In this document: piece by piece, positions 35,730-48,380 of the stretch
How positions within the stretch are numbered: the stretch's first letter is position 1
Layout of the letters: every line of letters starts with the position of its first letter
Source: Arabidopsis thaliana
Taxonomy: Eukaryota; Streptophyta; Magnoliopsida; Brassicales; Brassicaceae
DNA length: 64,000 nt
Direction of reading: 5' to 3'
Assembly: GCF_000001735.4 (NCBI RefSeq)
Contig: NC_003074.8
Coordinates: 23,133,261-23,197,260 of the forward strand
The notes under the pieces: model-generated
What the model was told of the DNA's origin: nothing
Databases searched by the model: none
Seen by the model: only the letters and a program-made list of their open reading frames with translations
Position numbers and translations under genes: made by a program

Positions 35730-37975
35730 GTAATAAAGAACAAACAATTATCCTTTCTTCTTTACGATAAATTTCCAATGTTGAGAATCAAAATTGTTGA
35801 CTTGCTTGATACTATTTCGAGATTGATGATAGGCAAAGTTTGTGATTTTGATTTGTATCAAATTTATATATATATAAAAATAGTACAAGAAAGAAAGAAA
35901 GAAATAATAGATGGTGGATTGTGGGTCCAATTTATTTAATGCGTTTTTAATTTATCTTTCAAGTTTTTGTATAAATCTATGCTTCTGAAATTATAAAGAT
36001 TTGCATTTACATCGTAATTATTTATGGTTCGTATAGTTTGTTGTACCAATCTTGTCGTATGTGTAATTTATTTGTTTCAAATCGTCTATATAACTAAACC
36101 TGTAACTAATCTAATTTTGTTGACTGTTTTGTGGAATTTCGGTTGACCACTCTTGTTCAATGAAAGAACGGAAGCTTCTCAATGAGAGGGAGGGTTTTGG
36201 TTTGGCATTTGTAATTTTCAAGTGGATAAGTGATGATGAATCAAAATGAGTCAGCAAGCACGTATTGTGTTTCTTTCAACTAACTTAAAAACCTGAACCT
36301 TAATACCTAATCATGTGAACCAGTGGTCCTAAACCTTACTTTAGGAAGCATATTAACTCCGAGTTTTAATTTACGACACACAAAACTATATAATATCCTA
36401 TTAAACACATGATTAGTTGTTCATCAATAGTTAGATATTATACGATAAACTAATTATTTAGAGACGATGTGTGACCTTTTAACGGATTATTACCATATTT
36501 GGGCTAATCTCTCTGTCTGTGTTGTAAATTTGACTCGTCGATGCTAATCGAGAAAATGTCACGAGGTCTTTAATAATGGACCATGTTGGGTCAAATCCCT
36601 TTTTTTGGGGTGTAATCTTAAATGCTTGGGCTAAGTTTCGAGCATACGAATATACAATGGGCCTAAATGTTTTAAATGTGGCTATTTCTGCCGTAAAATA
36701 GCCTCAGTTATGAACATGCATTTAAACCTGAATTTGGATTGTAAAAGTGTTTTTTTTAATCAAATCATATTTAAGAACTAAAGTACATAAGTAAGGTGTG
36801 ATGTTGTTATCGATCATTTACACATCTAGTACTGACTCAATAAATTTGGCTAATAATTTCTAGAAGAAATTAATAAAATGAAGGACACTTGCTATTAAAC
36901 TCTTCATAATAACTAGGTTAATTACTTATGACGCAAGCAATGAACATAACGAATTATACAGTTTCCATGTGGTTCCTGCCTAAATAAATTAGCCATCGTT
37001 ATGAGTTGTGTGACCAAGTGTTGGAGGCTACACTGAAATTTCATATGCAAATAAATAGTGGACTTTATTATTCTGTTCCCCCACGATAATATATAAATAG
37101 ATCCAATGTGTGCATCTCAACAATTCCGTGGATTTTTAAAACTAGCTGTATATATAACTTCTCCTCACTACTACATTTTATAAGACTCAATAAAGTATCT
37201 AAACGAAACTTAAATAACGACACGATAAAAGAATCTTCCTGATTTATTTATATTAAATTTATCTTAATTGTAATACGTGTATGTATATATATGTGTGTGT
37301 ACCTTTGGTTATATACAAGTTAATCAGGGACTTGACTTGTATACAAAAAGTCCCATTAGCTCATAAGCGTGAATGATAGAATACTTGAACGTTATTGTTG
37401 CACATGGAGTTTCGTGGTCGGTCCATAAAAGAAAACAAGTAACATAATATGAAACATTTATTTATTGATTCTATGATCTTGTACCACGAACATTTCTATA
37501 CTTGTACTGCATTGTCCGGTTCATTTTGTAATAAATTCTTGAAATATAGTATAGTTATACAATGACATATGAACCATTCATGGTTGTTATCAGTTGTGAA
37601 ATATATATGAGTTTACTTGTGTAATGAATCGTATTAGTCCCTCACAATGAACATGTGTATAGTTGTCTTATACGACCATTTTTAATTTAAACAAAATAGG
37701 ACATTTCAACTGTAATATTGGAATATCATTTATATTCGAACTATAATATTAAAAATGATTTCTTTCTTTGTTTTTTAAAAAATAATAAGAAGAAAATGAC
37801 GAGGCTTAAAGTAGACGACGTGTTGTAACCTGATGGTTATAAAAATAATTGTCTTTGGGGTTTGAATTGGCTTCATATATATATGTTACCGACATAGTTT
37901 CCACATATGTTAAGCAATACTATATGATATTCAGTTATAAATGATGACTTATACGTTTGATATACTGAGATCATT

Positions 37976-38005
37976 CACGCATAAGCACGCATAATCACGC
38001 ATAAC
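37976..38005. repeat. Three tandem decamers (CACGCATAAN)
   Basis: CACGCATAAG, CACGCATAAT and CACGCATAAC follow one another exactly, differing only at the last base. Confidence 0.95.
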
Positions 38006-39724
38006 AGTGATTTGTTAACATAATCGTTTCGTCAAATATGCAAACTAATAAAAGAATTCATCCCCCAAATAAGCTAATTAAGTGAAAAACTTGAGCTAGC
38101 AGATCTAACCAACTTGTTTGTTTTGAGATTCTGGTTAAACATCCATAGGTCTGATATAAAGATCTTTCCAACACTGAAAAATCTCTTTATGCTGAGAAAT
38201 CTGAACATAAGAAGAAGAAAAATACAGTTCAAAGATCACAGGAAAGTAACACTCCTATTATCTACCACTCATGAGTCATGAATCATGGGGTTCACTTGAT
38301 CTGAAAATCTACACTTTATCACATCAATAAACAAACTAATATAAAGTTTCAAATGCTTGAGATATGAATGTAATTAAGTTAGCTTGTTACCGAATCAATG
38401 TTTCTAAAGTTTGGTTGTGTGCTACTGCTACATCTCTCTCTATAACTAACAATTACTTGTTCCAGCTGAATTAGAAAATCATTAATTTATGTCAAATGTA
38501 TTTAGCCGGGAAGTAATTAGTAACTCTACTTCGTCTCTACGTTATAAATCATTAAATAAATGTTGGTTTAGTATAAGTAAACAATATGCACATAAGAAGT
38601 AGTAATACTCAAATACACCACCACTTAATTTTGGTTCAACGGACCAGACCGGATTATCCGGGTTGTTGTTGGTCAAAGGTTAGGGATGGTTTTGGTGCCG
38701 AGATGACACATTAACCGCCGAACGGTATTCTAAGCACCTAAATACAAGCTTATCGCTAATGTCATGATGACGATCAATTTCTTTATTTTTCTTAAATCAC
38801 GTATTTGTCAATAAACTCATGAATCTTTTCAGTCTTTGTTTGTCTTTAATTTGGTTTAGTTAAATGTTTATGACACTTGTACCTATATTTATAATTTATA
38901 AAAGTCAGCTATAAGAAATGTGCATAGGCTTATCTAATTCAACCGATGGCTGTTTGATTAGGATTTTGGTTTGCGTTTGGTTTGGAATATTTTTTTTTCT
39001 TTCCATGGATTTTTTTTAAATAGTTTGTATTTTGGTCTAGATTTGGCTTTTAAGCATATAAATAAAAATAATAATATGTATTAGTGTTATTGTTGTGTCA
39101 CTACTTCATATTGGAAAAATAAATAGTACTAACATAGAACTAAGTAAATATTAATCTTAATTTAAAATTTGATTTAATACAGATTAAATTTACAAATTAT
39201 AATTTAAGGGCATTAACATTAAGATTCAATTATAATTAACAGGTATTAATAACAATTTTTTTACATTAAAAATTAATTTGATGGTTATTGAATTTGAAAT
39301 AGTATAATTTACTTATCATTAATTTAAATTATAAAAATGTAGTTAGTATTAAAGTGTAAAGTTTAGTGATTAAATCTGAGATTATAATTAAATAGCCAAA
39401 TATTCTATATACATATTATAATAAATCTGGACAGATTATATATGATATGGTGATGTATTTGCATAAACGCAAAAGATTTTTTCTACCAAAAAAAGAAGAA
39501 ATAAAAAGATATTTTTCCAAAAATATGTCAATTTCAATCACAAGTGACAAAATGAATAGAGATAATATATAAACACAAGCATTAGGCTGTCGAGAAAACA
39601 TAAATTTTCTATGATTAGGCCATACAAATCATAATAAGTAGTAGAAATACAAAAAAATCTGTTTGTTGGCTAAAGAGAAATCGAAGGAATTAGTCTTTTC
39701 ACCCATTTTTCTCTCTCTGTGTGG

Positions 39725-39746
39725 CTTCTTCTTCTTCTTCTTCTTC
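39725..39746 (+). repeat. (CTT)n run in the GATL7 upstream region
   Basis: Seven CTT units. A second run of about six units is at 39998-40016, just before a CAG that could be a splice acceptor or plain leader sequence. Confidence 0.85.
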
Positions 39747-40018
39747 CTATCAAAATCATCATCATCATCTTCTCTATATTACTAAAATAGAGAGAGCCAA
39801 CAAAAGAGAGGAGAGGGCGTAAAACAGCAGACGGTGGCGCACCGTAGCACCGCCCCCTCCTAACCTGCGCCTTTCTTCCTTCTCTTTCATTTTTTTTTTT
39901 TCCGGTTTCAGGAATTATTCCTCTCCTCCTCTCTCAGGTCGCTTCGATCCCAAGGCAAAATAGTTTCCTGATTTTTGATTCTTACCTTCGATTTTGGCTT
40001 CTTCTTCTTCTTCTTCAG

Positions 40019-40063
40019 ATGCATTCACCTAGAAAACTCTGGCGGACATCAAAGGAACCCTAG
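40019..40063 (+). promoter_or_regulatory. Possible upstream open reading frame of GATL7
   Basis: An ATG at 40019 opens a 14-codon frame ([14 protein letters not shown]) that stops at 40061-40063, 95 bases before the GATL7 ATG. If the transcript includes it unspliced it would be a uORF able to lower main-frame initiation. Transcript start and splicing are unknown. Confidence 0.35.
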
Positions 40064-40158
40064 CTTTTCTCCGGTCTTGTTATATCGCCTCTATCGCCGC
40101 CGATCGGTGGTTTGATTTCAAATCCAAGAGAAAGAAACGCAGAGGTTCATTTCTCAGG

Positions 40159-41244
40159 ATGCTTTGGATCATGAGATTCTCCGGTTTATTCTCCGCCGCT
40201 TTGGTTATCATCGTCCTCTCTCCTTCTCTCCAATCGTTTCCTCCAGCTGAAGCTATCAGATCCTCTCATCTCGACGCTTACCTCCGTTTCCCCTCCTCCG
40301 ATCCACCGCCGCATAGATTCTCCTTCAGAAAAGCTCCTGTTTTCCGCAATGCCGCCGATTGCGCCGCCGCAGATATCGATTCCGGCGTCTGTAACCCTTC
40401 CTTGGTCCACGTCGCGATTACTCTCGATTTCGAGTACCTGCGTGGCTCAATCGCCGCCGTTCATTCGATTCTCAAGCACTCGTCGTGTCCCGAGAGCGTC
40501 TTCTTCCATTTCCTCGTCTCCGAGACTGACCTAGAATCCTTGATTCGTTCGACTTTTCCCGAATTGAAATTAAAGGTTTACTACTTCGATCCGGAGATTG
40601 TACGGACGCTGATCTCAACCTCCGTGAGACAAGCGCTCGAGCAGCCGTTGAATTACGCTAGAAATTACCTAGCTGACCTTCTCGAGCCTTGCGTGCGTCG
40701 CGTGATCTACCTAGATTCCGATCTAATCGTCGTCGACGACATCGCAAAGCTCTGGATGACGAAACTGGGATCGAAAACGATCGGAGCTCCCGAGTACTGT
40801 CACGCGAACTTCACAAAGTATTTCACACCGGCGTTCTGGTCCGACGAGAGGTTCTCCGGAGCTTTCTCCGGGAGGAAACCGTGCTACTTCAACACGGGAG
40901 TGATGGTGATGGATCTAGAGAGATGGAGGCGCGTAGGGTACACGGAGGTGATAGAGAAATGGATGGAGATTCAGAAGAGTGATAGGATTTACGAGCTGGG
41001 ATCATTGCCGCCGTTCTTGTTGGTGTTCGCCGGAGAAGTAGCTCCGATAGAGCATCGGTGGAACCAGCATGGGCTTGGTGGAGATAACGTGAGAGGAAGC
41101 TGTAGAGATTTACATCCCGGTCCGGTTAGCTTGCTTCATTGGTCCGGTAGTGGTAAACCGTGGTTTCGGTTAGATTCGAGACGGCCTTGTCCACTTGATA
41201 CTCTTTGGGCACCTTATGATTTGTATGGACACTACTCTCGCTGA
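40159..41244 (+). CDS. GATL7: GATL7, galacturonosyltransferase-like family GT8 protein
   Basis: Single exon of 361 residues. Residues about 5-26 are hydrophobic, a signal peptide or signal anchor for the Golgi lumen. The GT8 fold is marked by [23 protein letters not shown] near residue 85, the metal-binding DxD in [11 protein letters not shown] (D186, D188), an [14 protein letters not shown] block, and the C-terminal HWSGSGKPW that closes the nucleotide-sugar site. The family is intronless and about 340-390 residues, which matches. GATL proteins are linked to pectin and xylan synthesis in the cell wall. Catalytic activity of this member is inferred, not established by the sequence. Locus order agrees with At3g62660. 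Confidence 0.93.
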   Translation: MLWIMRFSGLFSAALVIIVLSPSLQSFPPAEAIRSSHLDAYLRFPSSDPPPHRFSFRKAPVFRNAADCAAADIDSGVCNPSLVHVAITLDFEYLRGSIAAVHSILKHSSCPESVFFHFLVSETDLESLIRSTFPELKLKVYYFDPEIVRTLISTSVRQALEQPLNYARNYLADLLEPCVRRVIYLDSDLIVVDDIAKLWMTKLGSKTIGAPEYCHANFTKYFTPAFWSDERFSGAFSGRKPCYFNTGVMVMDLERWRRVGYTEVIEKWMEIQKSDRIYELGSLPPFLLVFAGEVAPIEHRWNQHGLGGDNVRGSCRDLHPGPVSLLHWSGSGKPWFRLDSRRPCPLDTLWAPYDLYGHYSR

Positions 41245-43295
41245 TGATGATTGATGATCTCTGTTATTACATATTATTATAGTCTCAGTCTCAGCTGGTA
41301 AATTCTCTCATCTCCTTTGACAAAAAAAAAAACATTCTTTCTTCTCTCTTTTGATTTTACCAACTTTTGGTTGGAATTTGTTTCGTTACTCTGTATTCTA
41401 TTCGATTGTTCTGTGCATCAAACCATAGGATACAATCAGATTTGTTGTTGTACAAACTTTTTTACCATATGTTTCTTTAATATAATTCTGTCATCTTTTT
41501 TACTTGAACAAAGATTACAAATTAACAGTTCGTTGAAAAGATTCACCGACAGTCTCTATTTGTTTCCCTCTTGAAGAACCTGGTCTACAATGATTTTTAT
41601 TTATGAAATGTTTGAAATTGGAAAAAGATTTTGCTTCAAGTCGGAACAATGATGGAAACATGGCAGAACCAAAGTGGAAGAAGAACACGACACTTTGAAG
41701 AGTACATACGTTCTAGTTAAAACATAGTGTCGGTCTCTTTGCTTACTTCACTTTTTTTTTTTTTTTTTTAATCTTTTTGTTTCTCTAGTGCTTGACTCTT
41801 TTTTTTTTTTTTTTTGATGGGATGATTATTTATAATAAGCTTAGTTTGAATTGATATATAACCTTATGATGGTATAAAAGTAAAGAAAGCGTCACAGTTA
41901 GATTGTTTTTGTCCTCCTCTGGTTGGTTCTTAACCAAAAGTAAAGTGCTTTACACTTTTAATCAGATTAAATAACACAAATTGTATTTGAACATTTGTTA
42001 CAAGGTAGTGGGAGTTATTGATTGATTAATTGATTTCAATATTCGGTGAGGTCTTTCTCCGAAGCATATATGTTCCCCTTTTTTAGAGGAAAAAAAAACG
42101 AATTTTATTAAAATGAAAAATCCTTAATTATTGCGTTAGTGATACGGAAAGCTTCGTTTGATTATTGGGATCATCCATAATGATAGAGTGATAAATTAAA
42201 TATCATAAATTTTGAAAGAAGGCAAAAAAAAAAGTGGGGGCAATTTTTATGATATTTCTTTTTAGGTTGACCCAAATGAGTATTCGAGGTGATGTGGAAT
42301 TTAATCTTTTAAATAAAATAACAATAAAACTGGTTATTTTTTTTTGGGTTTCTGGTAAAAATGGATCCCACAAAAGTGATCTCCTGGCAGCACACGTGGC
42401 CAAGTTGCTGTAACCTTCTCCTGGAATCAGCTGCTTCCATGTGCTCCGTGTCACTCTCCAAGCTGTCTCTCTTTTGTCTTTTGTTTGTTTCGGTTCTTAA
42501 TTTTTGTGGTCATCGGTTCTTAATCCTCAACGTTATCACTCTTTTTCATATATCATAATTTTGGGCAAATGGTCGACTGTATTAAGCCTACTATAGAAGA
42601 AATCTTATATAAAATCAAATAAACTGGTACGACATAGAAAACCTTGTTGGTTCGTTTATCTTTTTTGAATCACAAAAAATAATATAAGTGCTTAATCGTG
42701 AAAATTTGTGTTAAATTCCAAATAACACATATGCCACTGTTTCAGACTATTTATTTTTAACTTCAAAATATTAATATCTCGCAAGGCCCATAATATCCTA
42801 AACTGACATTTCCATGGTAGGTACTTGAAATTTCATTATGCTCAGAAGTTAACATATACAAAATTTGGATACTAAAATGAAATCGCAAATTTTATTGTTG
42901 TAGTTACATAGCCTATATAGTTTTAATGAAAACAGAGAAATAAAATATCGTTTAGTTTCTGTAACAATATCGTCGACTGTAAAAAAACCTTAAAAAAAAG
43001 CCTCTGAGCGTTCGAATACAAAACTACATACTAATCCAAACACAGTGAGTAGTGTCCATGTTGACATTGAGATTACCCACGCCCTAAATCAACTTTATAT
43101 CTACGCAAGTGATTATATAGATCTCACTATTAAACCATAGGTTTGACCAAAGTTTAAAAAAAAAAACCTAGTGCTTATAACAAAGGCATATAGCAACAAG
43201 GTATTGCTATTCGCGTTTGAGGGATTAAAAGAGAGAGACACAAAAAACTAGGATAGATAGATATATAGATGGATTCATCACCTTAGATTGGATAA
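41245..43295. other. Convergent spacer between GATL7 and ARR20 (2.0 kb)
   Basis: 3' flanks of two genes facing each other. T-runs occur at about 41,752-41,770 and 41,799-41,815. A strong ACACGTGGC G-box/ABRE-like core at 42392-42400 is unexpected here because neither neighbour has its promoter in this interval. Confidence 0.5.
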
Positions 43296-45034
43296 TCAAT
43301 TGTGACCAATCTGATCGAAAATGTTGAATCCTGCAGGTGGGAAACACTCGTCGATACCGAAAGGTAGATTTGAATTATAGATCATGAGCGGCTCGGAATT
43401 TTCCATGGCTGATGATGGCACGTGTCTAGATTCTTGCTTGGTTAGCATGGCAGATATACTATTTAGAGTAGACTGGTACTGTTGATGTTGCTGCTGCTGC
43501 TGCAGCTGGTGCTGGAATTGGTCAATATAAGTGGAAGGGTTGGTCATGAAGCAGTTGTTGTTGTTCACTGGCAGGCAACTGGTTGATGGATACGGGATAT
43601 TGTTCATGAAATATGATCCTCTAGGCGCAGCTTGATTGTTTATCAAATACGATGGTGTAGCATGGGAGCTTAGGAGCGTTTTAGAGGCTGCAAGAGTGAC
43701 ATCTGGCCCAGCATTACCCCAGACAAAATCTTCTTGAGGCTCCTGAGGAGTGCAGGTCTTTTTGGAACTTTGACGGTACTTCTGCCATCGGAATCGTTTT
43801 AAATTGTTATAGCCCTTATTACTGGTTTCTTGTCCACTAAGAAACAAGAAAACCCTAAAATAGAATAAAGATCCAAAATTACCTGGAGATGACTGGCTAC
43901 GTTGTTTCTAGTGAGCCCCTGGACATTCAATTCTTCTTGCATATATTTGAGAATCGTCTTTGGAAAAGCCTCTGCAAAATGCAATTAAAAGGTCAGATAA
44001 TAATCAAGTAACTTGCTTATTCACGCAAGATTAATTAGTGTAATTAATTACTCTCAAGGCTGCCCATTTTTTCGACGGCTACTTCAAATTTGTGGTGAAG
44101 TTCAGGAGTCCATTGCATCCGCGGTTTCTTGGTCGGAGACTTCTCTTCTTTGTGATCGCAAGTGTTTTTGGAGCCTTCTTCGTTGCTCTCATAGAGATTG
44201 TCTTGCTCTAAATCGTCGTATTCGTCCGGATCTGATTCAACCGTACCTGATTCACCCGGTTTATCTAAACCAGATTTTGACATCCTTTTTCGATAAACAT
44301 GTCGCCATAGAACTGCAATGACCTCTTTGCTCACCGGCTTCACAAGAAAGTCACACGCACCGTACTTAATCGATTCCATCACCGTTTCCTTCTTGTATTC
44401 ATGAGACATGACTTGACATGAATAATTTCACATTGGATCATATTAAAGATTAGAGAATGTCTTACTACGTTACGTTATATATATCGAGAAGAATACAATA
44501 AAAAATATTGGTATAATTAATAAGGGATATATACTTACTTACTACGGGTAAATCCATCTGTTTACCAATGATATTGAGAGCGTCGAGTCCATTGATATCG
44601 GGCATATGGAAATCCCAAATCACTAGATCGATCTCATGCTTATTCTTCATCAAGAAAGCCATGGCCTCTTCTCCGCTCTCATATTTCGTTACTGAAACAC
44701 GAAATTAAGCATAACCATAGACCGCAATTAATGTAAACCCCTCAATTACCGAAAAAAAAAAAGTAACGTAAAACCCTAACCAACCTTAATTCGTCAAAGA
44801 AACATAAAAAAAAAAAAAACTAACTCAATCTACCTAGATACCTTGATAGGAATACTGTGTCATGAGATTCTTCAAAGACGAATTGGAATCTGCACCGACC
44901 AAAAGAACCCTATTACTTTTAGTCAAGAACTCTTCGTCGTCGTCGTTGATGGGAGATGCAATTCCATCATCACAAGGTATTTCGTTTCGCAAGTTGCGAG
45001 AGTTCTCATCGAGTATGTTCGAAAAAACTGACAT
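43296..45034 (-). CDS. ARR20: ARR20, type-B two-component response regulator
   Basis: Five exons on the minus strand, 45034-44842, 44691-44539, 44411-44052, 43971-43883 and 43781-43296, give 426 residues in phase. Residues about 40-155 are a receiver domain with the phospho-acceptor Asp91 (IWDFHMPD) and the conserved Lys140 (FLVKPVS). Its first-strand acidic cluster, normally DDD or DD, reads VGADS (47-50), so only one Asp remains. An acidic linker follows, then the GARP DNA-binding motif at about 210-268 (RMQWTPELHHKF... NNVASHLQKYR). The tail has a Gln/His-rich run. Type-B regulators are nuclear transcription factors of cytokinin phosphorelay; ARR20 belongs to the small ARR20/ARR21 subgroup, reported mainly in reproductive organs. 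Length and order match At3g62670. Confidence 0.93.
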
Positions 45035-46700
45035 TAAAGATAGAAAATCTAATCTATGAATGCTTGAAGCGCAAGGAAAGAGATAGAGATTGAATTGAAG
45101 AAGGAAGAGAGAATAGAGGGGTTTATGAGCGTGCGAAAAACTAGGTATGCATATATATGGATCACGTGCGAAAAGTTGAATATTGGAAAGTATATATACT
45201 GTTATTAATTGTTAGGTATAGACTTTTTAAAAAAATATATATAGTTATCCATATATTATTTTGAATTAAAAATCGAAAAAAATGAGTTAAGGAAAATAAC
45301 AAAAGAAAAAAAAGAAACAAAAGAGTATTGTTGGCGTTTCTCTCTTTAGCTCCGTTTCGTGTTTACTGTTTGACTAAAACATGAAACTTGAGTCCTCATT
45401 GTTATTGTGAAATGTAATTCCTGTTGAGGAACTTCAGCTTCTGACATCAATTTGTGCCCAGTTTTTCGACATCATAGGGAAATGAGAGAGAGTTCCATGA
45501 AGAAACTGGCTGAAATAAGGGCTATGAATGGTAAACAATGGTATCAGTTATGGTAGTAACTATAGTCAACAATATAAAGATTTCTTCTTCTTCCACTCTG
45601 TTTCGACTTTCCTGTTTACGTTCAGCCGTTTAGGCTATTACTTAGAGGGCACGTTATCAAGGGACAATGCTTATTAAGATTGAGCCTTAGTCACGAGCCC
45701 TGATCGTAATGAGCCGCAGATTTAATTATGGAGACAAGGATATGGAGTTTCTTGAGAAACAAGGAAAGTGCCCTGATGCATGTTGAGTTGAGAAGTGGAC
45801 AGATGACTATTGAGGAGGTTCAAAACCAGAGTTTCCAGCAGCGAGACTAATGTTAAGTCTTTGAAATTTATAAAATACTTATTGATGGACAAAGGGAATA
45901 AAATTAATTTAAAACAAAACACATAAAAACGAAGTTGAATGTCATTTATGAACTTTATAGTTAAATTGTGTAAGAAGGCGTGTCTCTGTACTAGAAAAGG
46001 AAAAATATAATTTGTTTCCATATAGATAAACCGGTCGTTAAACTTTCCAAATACTTCACATGTACTAATGTAAAAGCTTAAGAGGATATATGTATAACAA
46101 TTGCAAAAAGAAATATATACACGAAAAAGTGTGTTTTCCAAATTTTCACATGTACATAATATAAGCCAAATCTTTACATATTTGACGTATATTTCCTTTT
46201 TAAGGAAAGATTCGCTCGATACGATATAATGTATCCAACCACATGTGCACCTTATTATAAAATTGTATAAAGACGAAGTTAAACCATCTGTATTCTGTAA
46301 TTTCTAACTAAAAACCGACAGAAACTGCTTAAACTAATGAATTGCACAGGTATGTTCCGTCAGCTTCTCCAAATTGTATGAATTATTTATGGTTCTAACA
46401 ACGTCTTTTCCTCTATCAACGACAGGTTTCACCCATATGTCGTCTCCGCCTTTTGATTTATTTGAGTCCTTTACTGAACCTGGAAGTGGGCCGAAAATTT
46501 TCTCTCTAATTTTATTCTTCACGTTGACGACCTCCATTGCCGCAGAATTCACTAGGGAGTGGATAATTTTAAGTTACCCTTACATGAAGTGTTATTTAAG
46601 GCGTCGTAGGCAACACAGTAAACTTGAAGGAATTAAACTCTTCGCAAAAAAAAAAACTAGTACTCATCATCCAGTTGGCACTCCTATCTATGGTAGCTGA
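45035..46700. other. ARR20 upstream region with coding-like debris
   Basis: Contains the ARR20 promoter. Coding-like fragments lie at about 45,414-45,860: one reads PVEELQLLTSICAQFFDIIG, another METRIWSFLRNKESALMHVE, both closed by nearby stops. No complete gene could be assembled. Confidence 0.4.
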
Positions 46701-46857
46701 TCTTATGCTCTCTTTGTTTAAAGAGCAAACCAAAATTGTTATTTTGTTGACTTTTGTGATCAGGGTTTGTTGGGTCCTTTTCTCAGTTGGGATGATACTC
46801 ATATTTCCCGTTGAAGTCGAAATTGTGGCACCCACAAAGTCGAAGAAATTGGATTGA
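46624..46857 (+). pseudogene. Possible decayed small membrane-protein gene
   Basis: An open stretch ending at a TGA (46855-46857) encodes about 77 residues with two hydrophobic segments (KLVLIIQLALLSMVADLML and a segment ending VLFSVGMILIFPVEV) and a Lys-rich tail. A related but broken version of its last part occurs about 900 bases downstream (near 47690-47755), where the frame soon stops. It has no recognised family and no clear start codon. It could be a small gene, a last exon, or a chance frame in a duplicated segment. Confidence 0.25.
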
Positions 46858-48380
46858 GATGGACAAAAGTAACAAACTAAATCCAACACTTTGATTTTGT
46901 CCTTCTACTATTAATATAGTTTGGTCTTCTATTTAGCGTGTTAATGTTTTGATTTGTGGTTTTGTTTTATTTTAGGGTTTTGTTTTGGGTTGAGATTCTG
47001 CTTTATCATTTTTTAATATATTTAAAATCTATACTAATAAAAAGGGAATATTAAGAATTATGAACAACCAATGTTGTGTTGAAAAAGAAACGAGCAAACC
47101 ATTGTTTTTCTACTATCCTAGTAAAAGTTCCAAAAAGAAAAGGTATGTAATCTTATGTATAAAAGACAAAAGATACAGTATAAACAAAATTACGTTGTGT
47201 CTGAATGAAAACTTGTTTTGGTTTTCATGTTAGCATCTTGCTTCTCTTTCAATGATGATGACATGTTAAGCCCATTTCTATACGTAGTGTAAATATATTA
47301 TGCATCATGGCATTGCATATGTTTTGGGCTCACAATTCGATATCGAATTGAGCTTAAAAAATATTCACCAGTCCCATTGGTATCATCATTTAGCTTCAGT
47401 TGGATTTTAAAGTAACAAAACTTAAAAGCCGCCTTAACCTGTCCGTGCCTAAATACTGGAACTTTCACTGTTTGATCCAATCCCGTAAGTCTAAAATTTT
47501 GTGACTTTTGAGTTTACAGCAAAGACATGAATAAACAAATAATGAATATGTATACATGTTAGCTTTCTCTAAAGCTTATTGCCATTAAATTGAAGCAAGA
47601 CACAAAAACTGCAAAACGATAAGAAGATTAACCAAAACTATTTGGCTAAACCAAATCAATTACTCTTATTTTGAGGGCTTTTTGTCTGGCCATTGTCTCG
47701 TGATAATCACACTCATTTCCGTTCATGTCGTCAAACCTGTTGAATCCACGAAGTCAAATTAAAATGTACGGAGATGATGAAGAAGAGAAACAAGATAGAA
47801 GAGTTGTAACGCAAGCTGTGGTTGTGGGTGACGATCTTCCTTATTTCGATATTGGCTATCCATTCAAGTTTAGGTTGTTGCTTTGTTCTACTATTAATAT
47901 AGCTCGGCCTTGTGATTATCTAGTTACGTTTATTGCTGTGTCTTTTGTTCATGCATATTATTTCATTGCTTTATAATGATACATAATATCATACTTTGGT
48001 AATTACTTAGGGATGTCTTTTTGAAATTATTAATCAGTCATAGAACATATATATTCATCCAACTCTAATAGATGGTATATGATATGAATGTTTACCATAC
48101 CACACAACATACGATGGAAAAATGATGAGTTGATGACAGGTCATATATTATTATGTATCTTGGCATGCCATATGTTTTGGGCTCACAATTATATTTCAAT
48201 TCTTAACCAAATTGGGCTTCTTAAACATTCACCAGGCCCATTGACATAATCATTTCGATTCAGTTTTCAGAAGGGTTTTTGACTCTAGGATCCCTTTCTC
48301 TAAAGCTCATTGCCATTAACGTTAAACAAAAACACTAGAAATCAACAAAAACTATTTACCTAAACCAAAACAATCACAGT
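46790..48380. repeat. Diverged tandem duplication, about 0.7-0.9 kb per copy
   Basis: Four blocks occur twice in the same order. A: 46794-46852, 46904-46935, 47293-47410 and 47561-47663. B: 47701-47763, 47884-47910, 48143-48262 and 48292-48379. Shared stretches include CTACTATTAATATAG, ATATGTTTTGGGCTCACAAT and CTAAAGCTNATTGCCATTAA. The offset drops from about 980 or 910 to 730 bases, so one copy has gained or lost sequence. The unit carries the tail of the putative membrane-protein frame. Confidence 0.8.

Larger units (their letters stand above)
35730..40158. other. Long intergenic region (4.4 kb)
   Basis: AT-rich, with no coding region recognised. It holds three head-to-tail copies of a decamer (37976-38005), an especially AT-rich stretch at about 39,050-39,420, and the GATL7 promoter and leader from about 39,650, with (CTT)n runs and a short upstream open frame at 40019-40063. 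Confidence 0.5.

Noticed and set aside
42361-42558. 65-codon plus-strand frame starting MDPTKVISW
   Set aside because: Cys/Leu/Ser-rich with no domain, overlapped by a comparable minus-strand frame, and without a TATA box or splice context.
45722-46141. 139-codon minus-strand open frame
   Set aside because: Composition is dominated by Ile, Leu, Phe and Tyr from AT-rich DNA, it has no domain, and its right part overlaps a more coding-like plus-strand fragment.
46334-46552. 72-codon minus-strand frame
   Set aside because: No recognised domain; it overlaps a competing plus-strand frame in a decayed duplicated region, so neither strand can be preferred.
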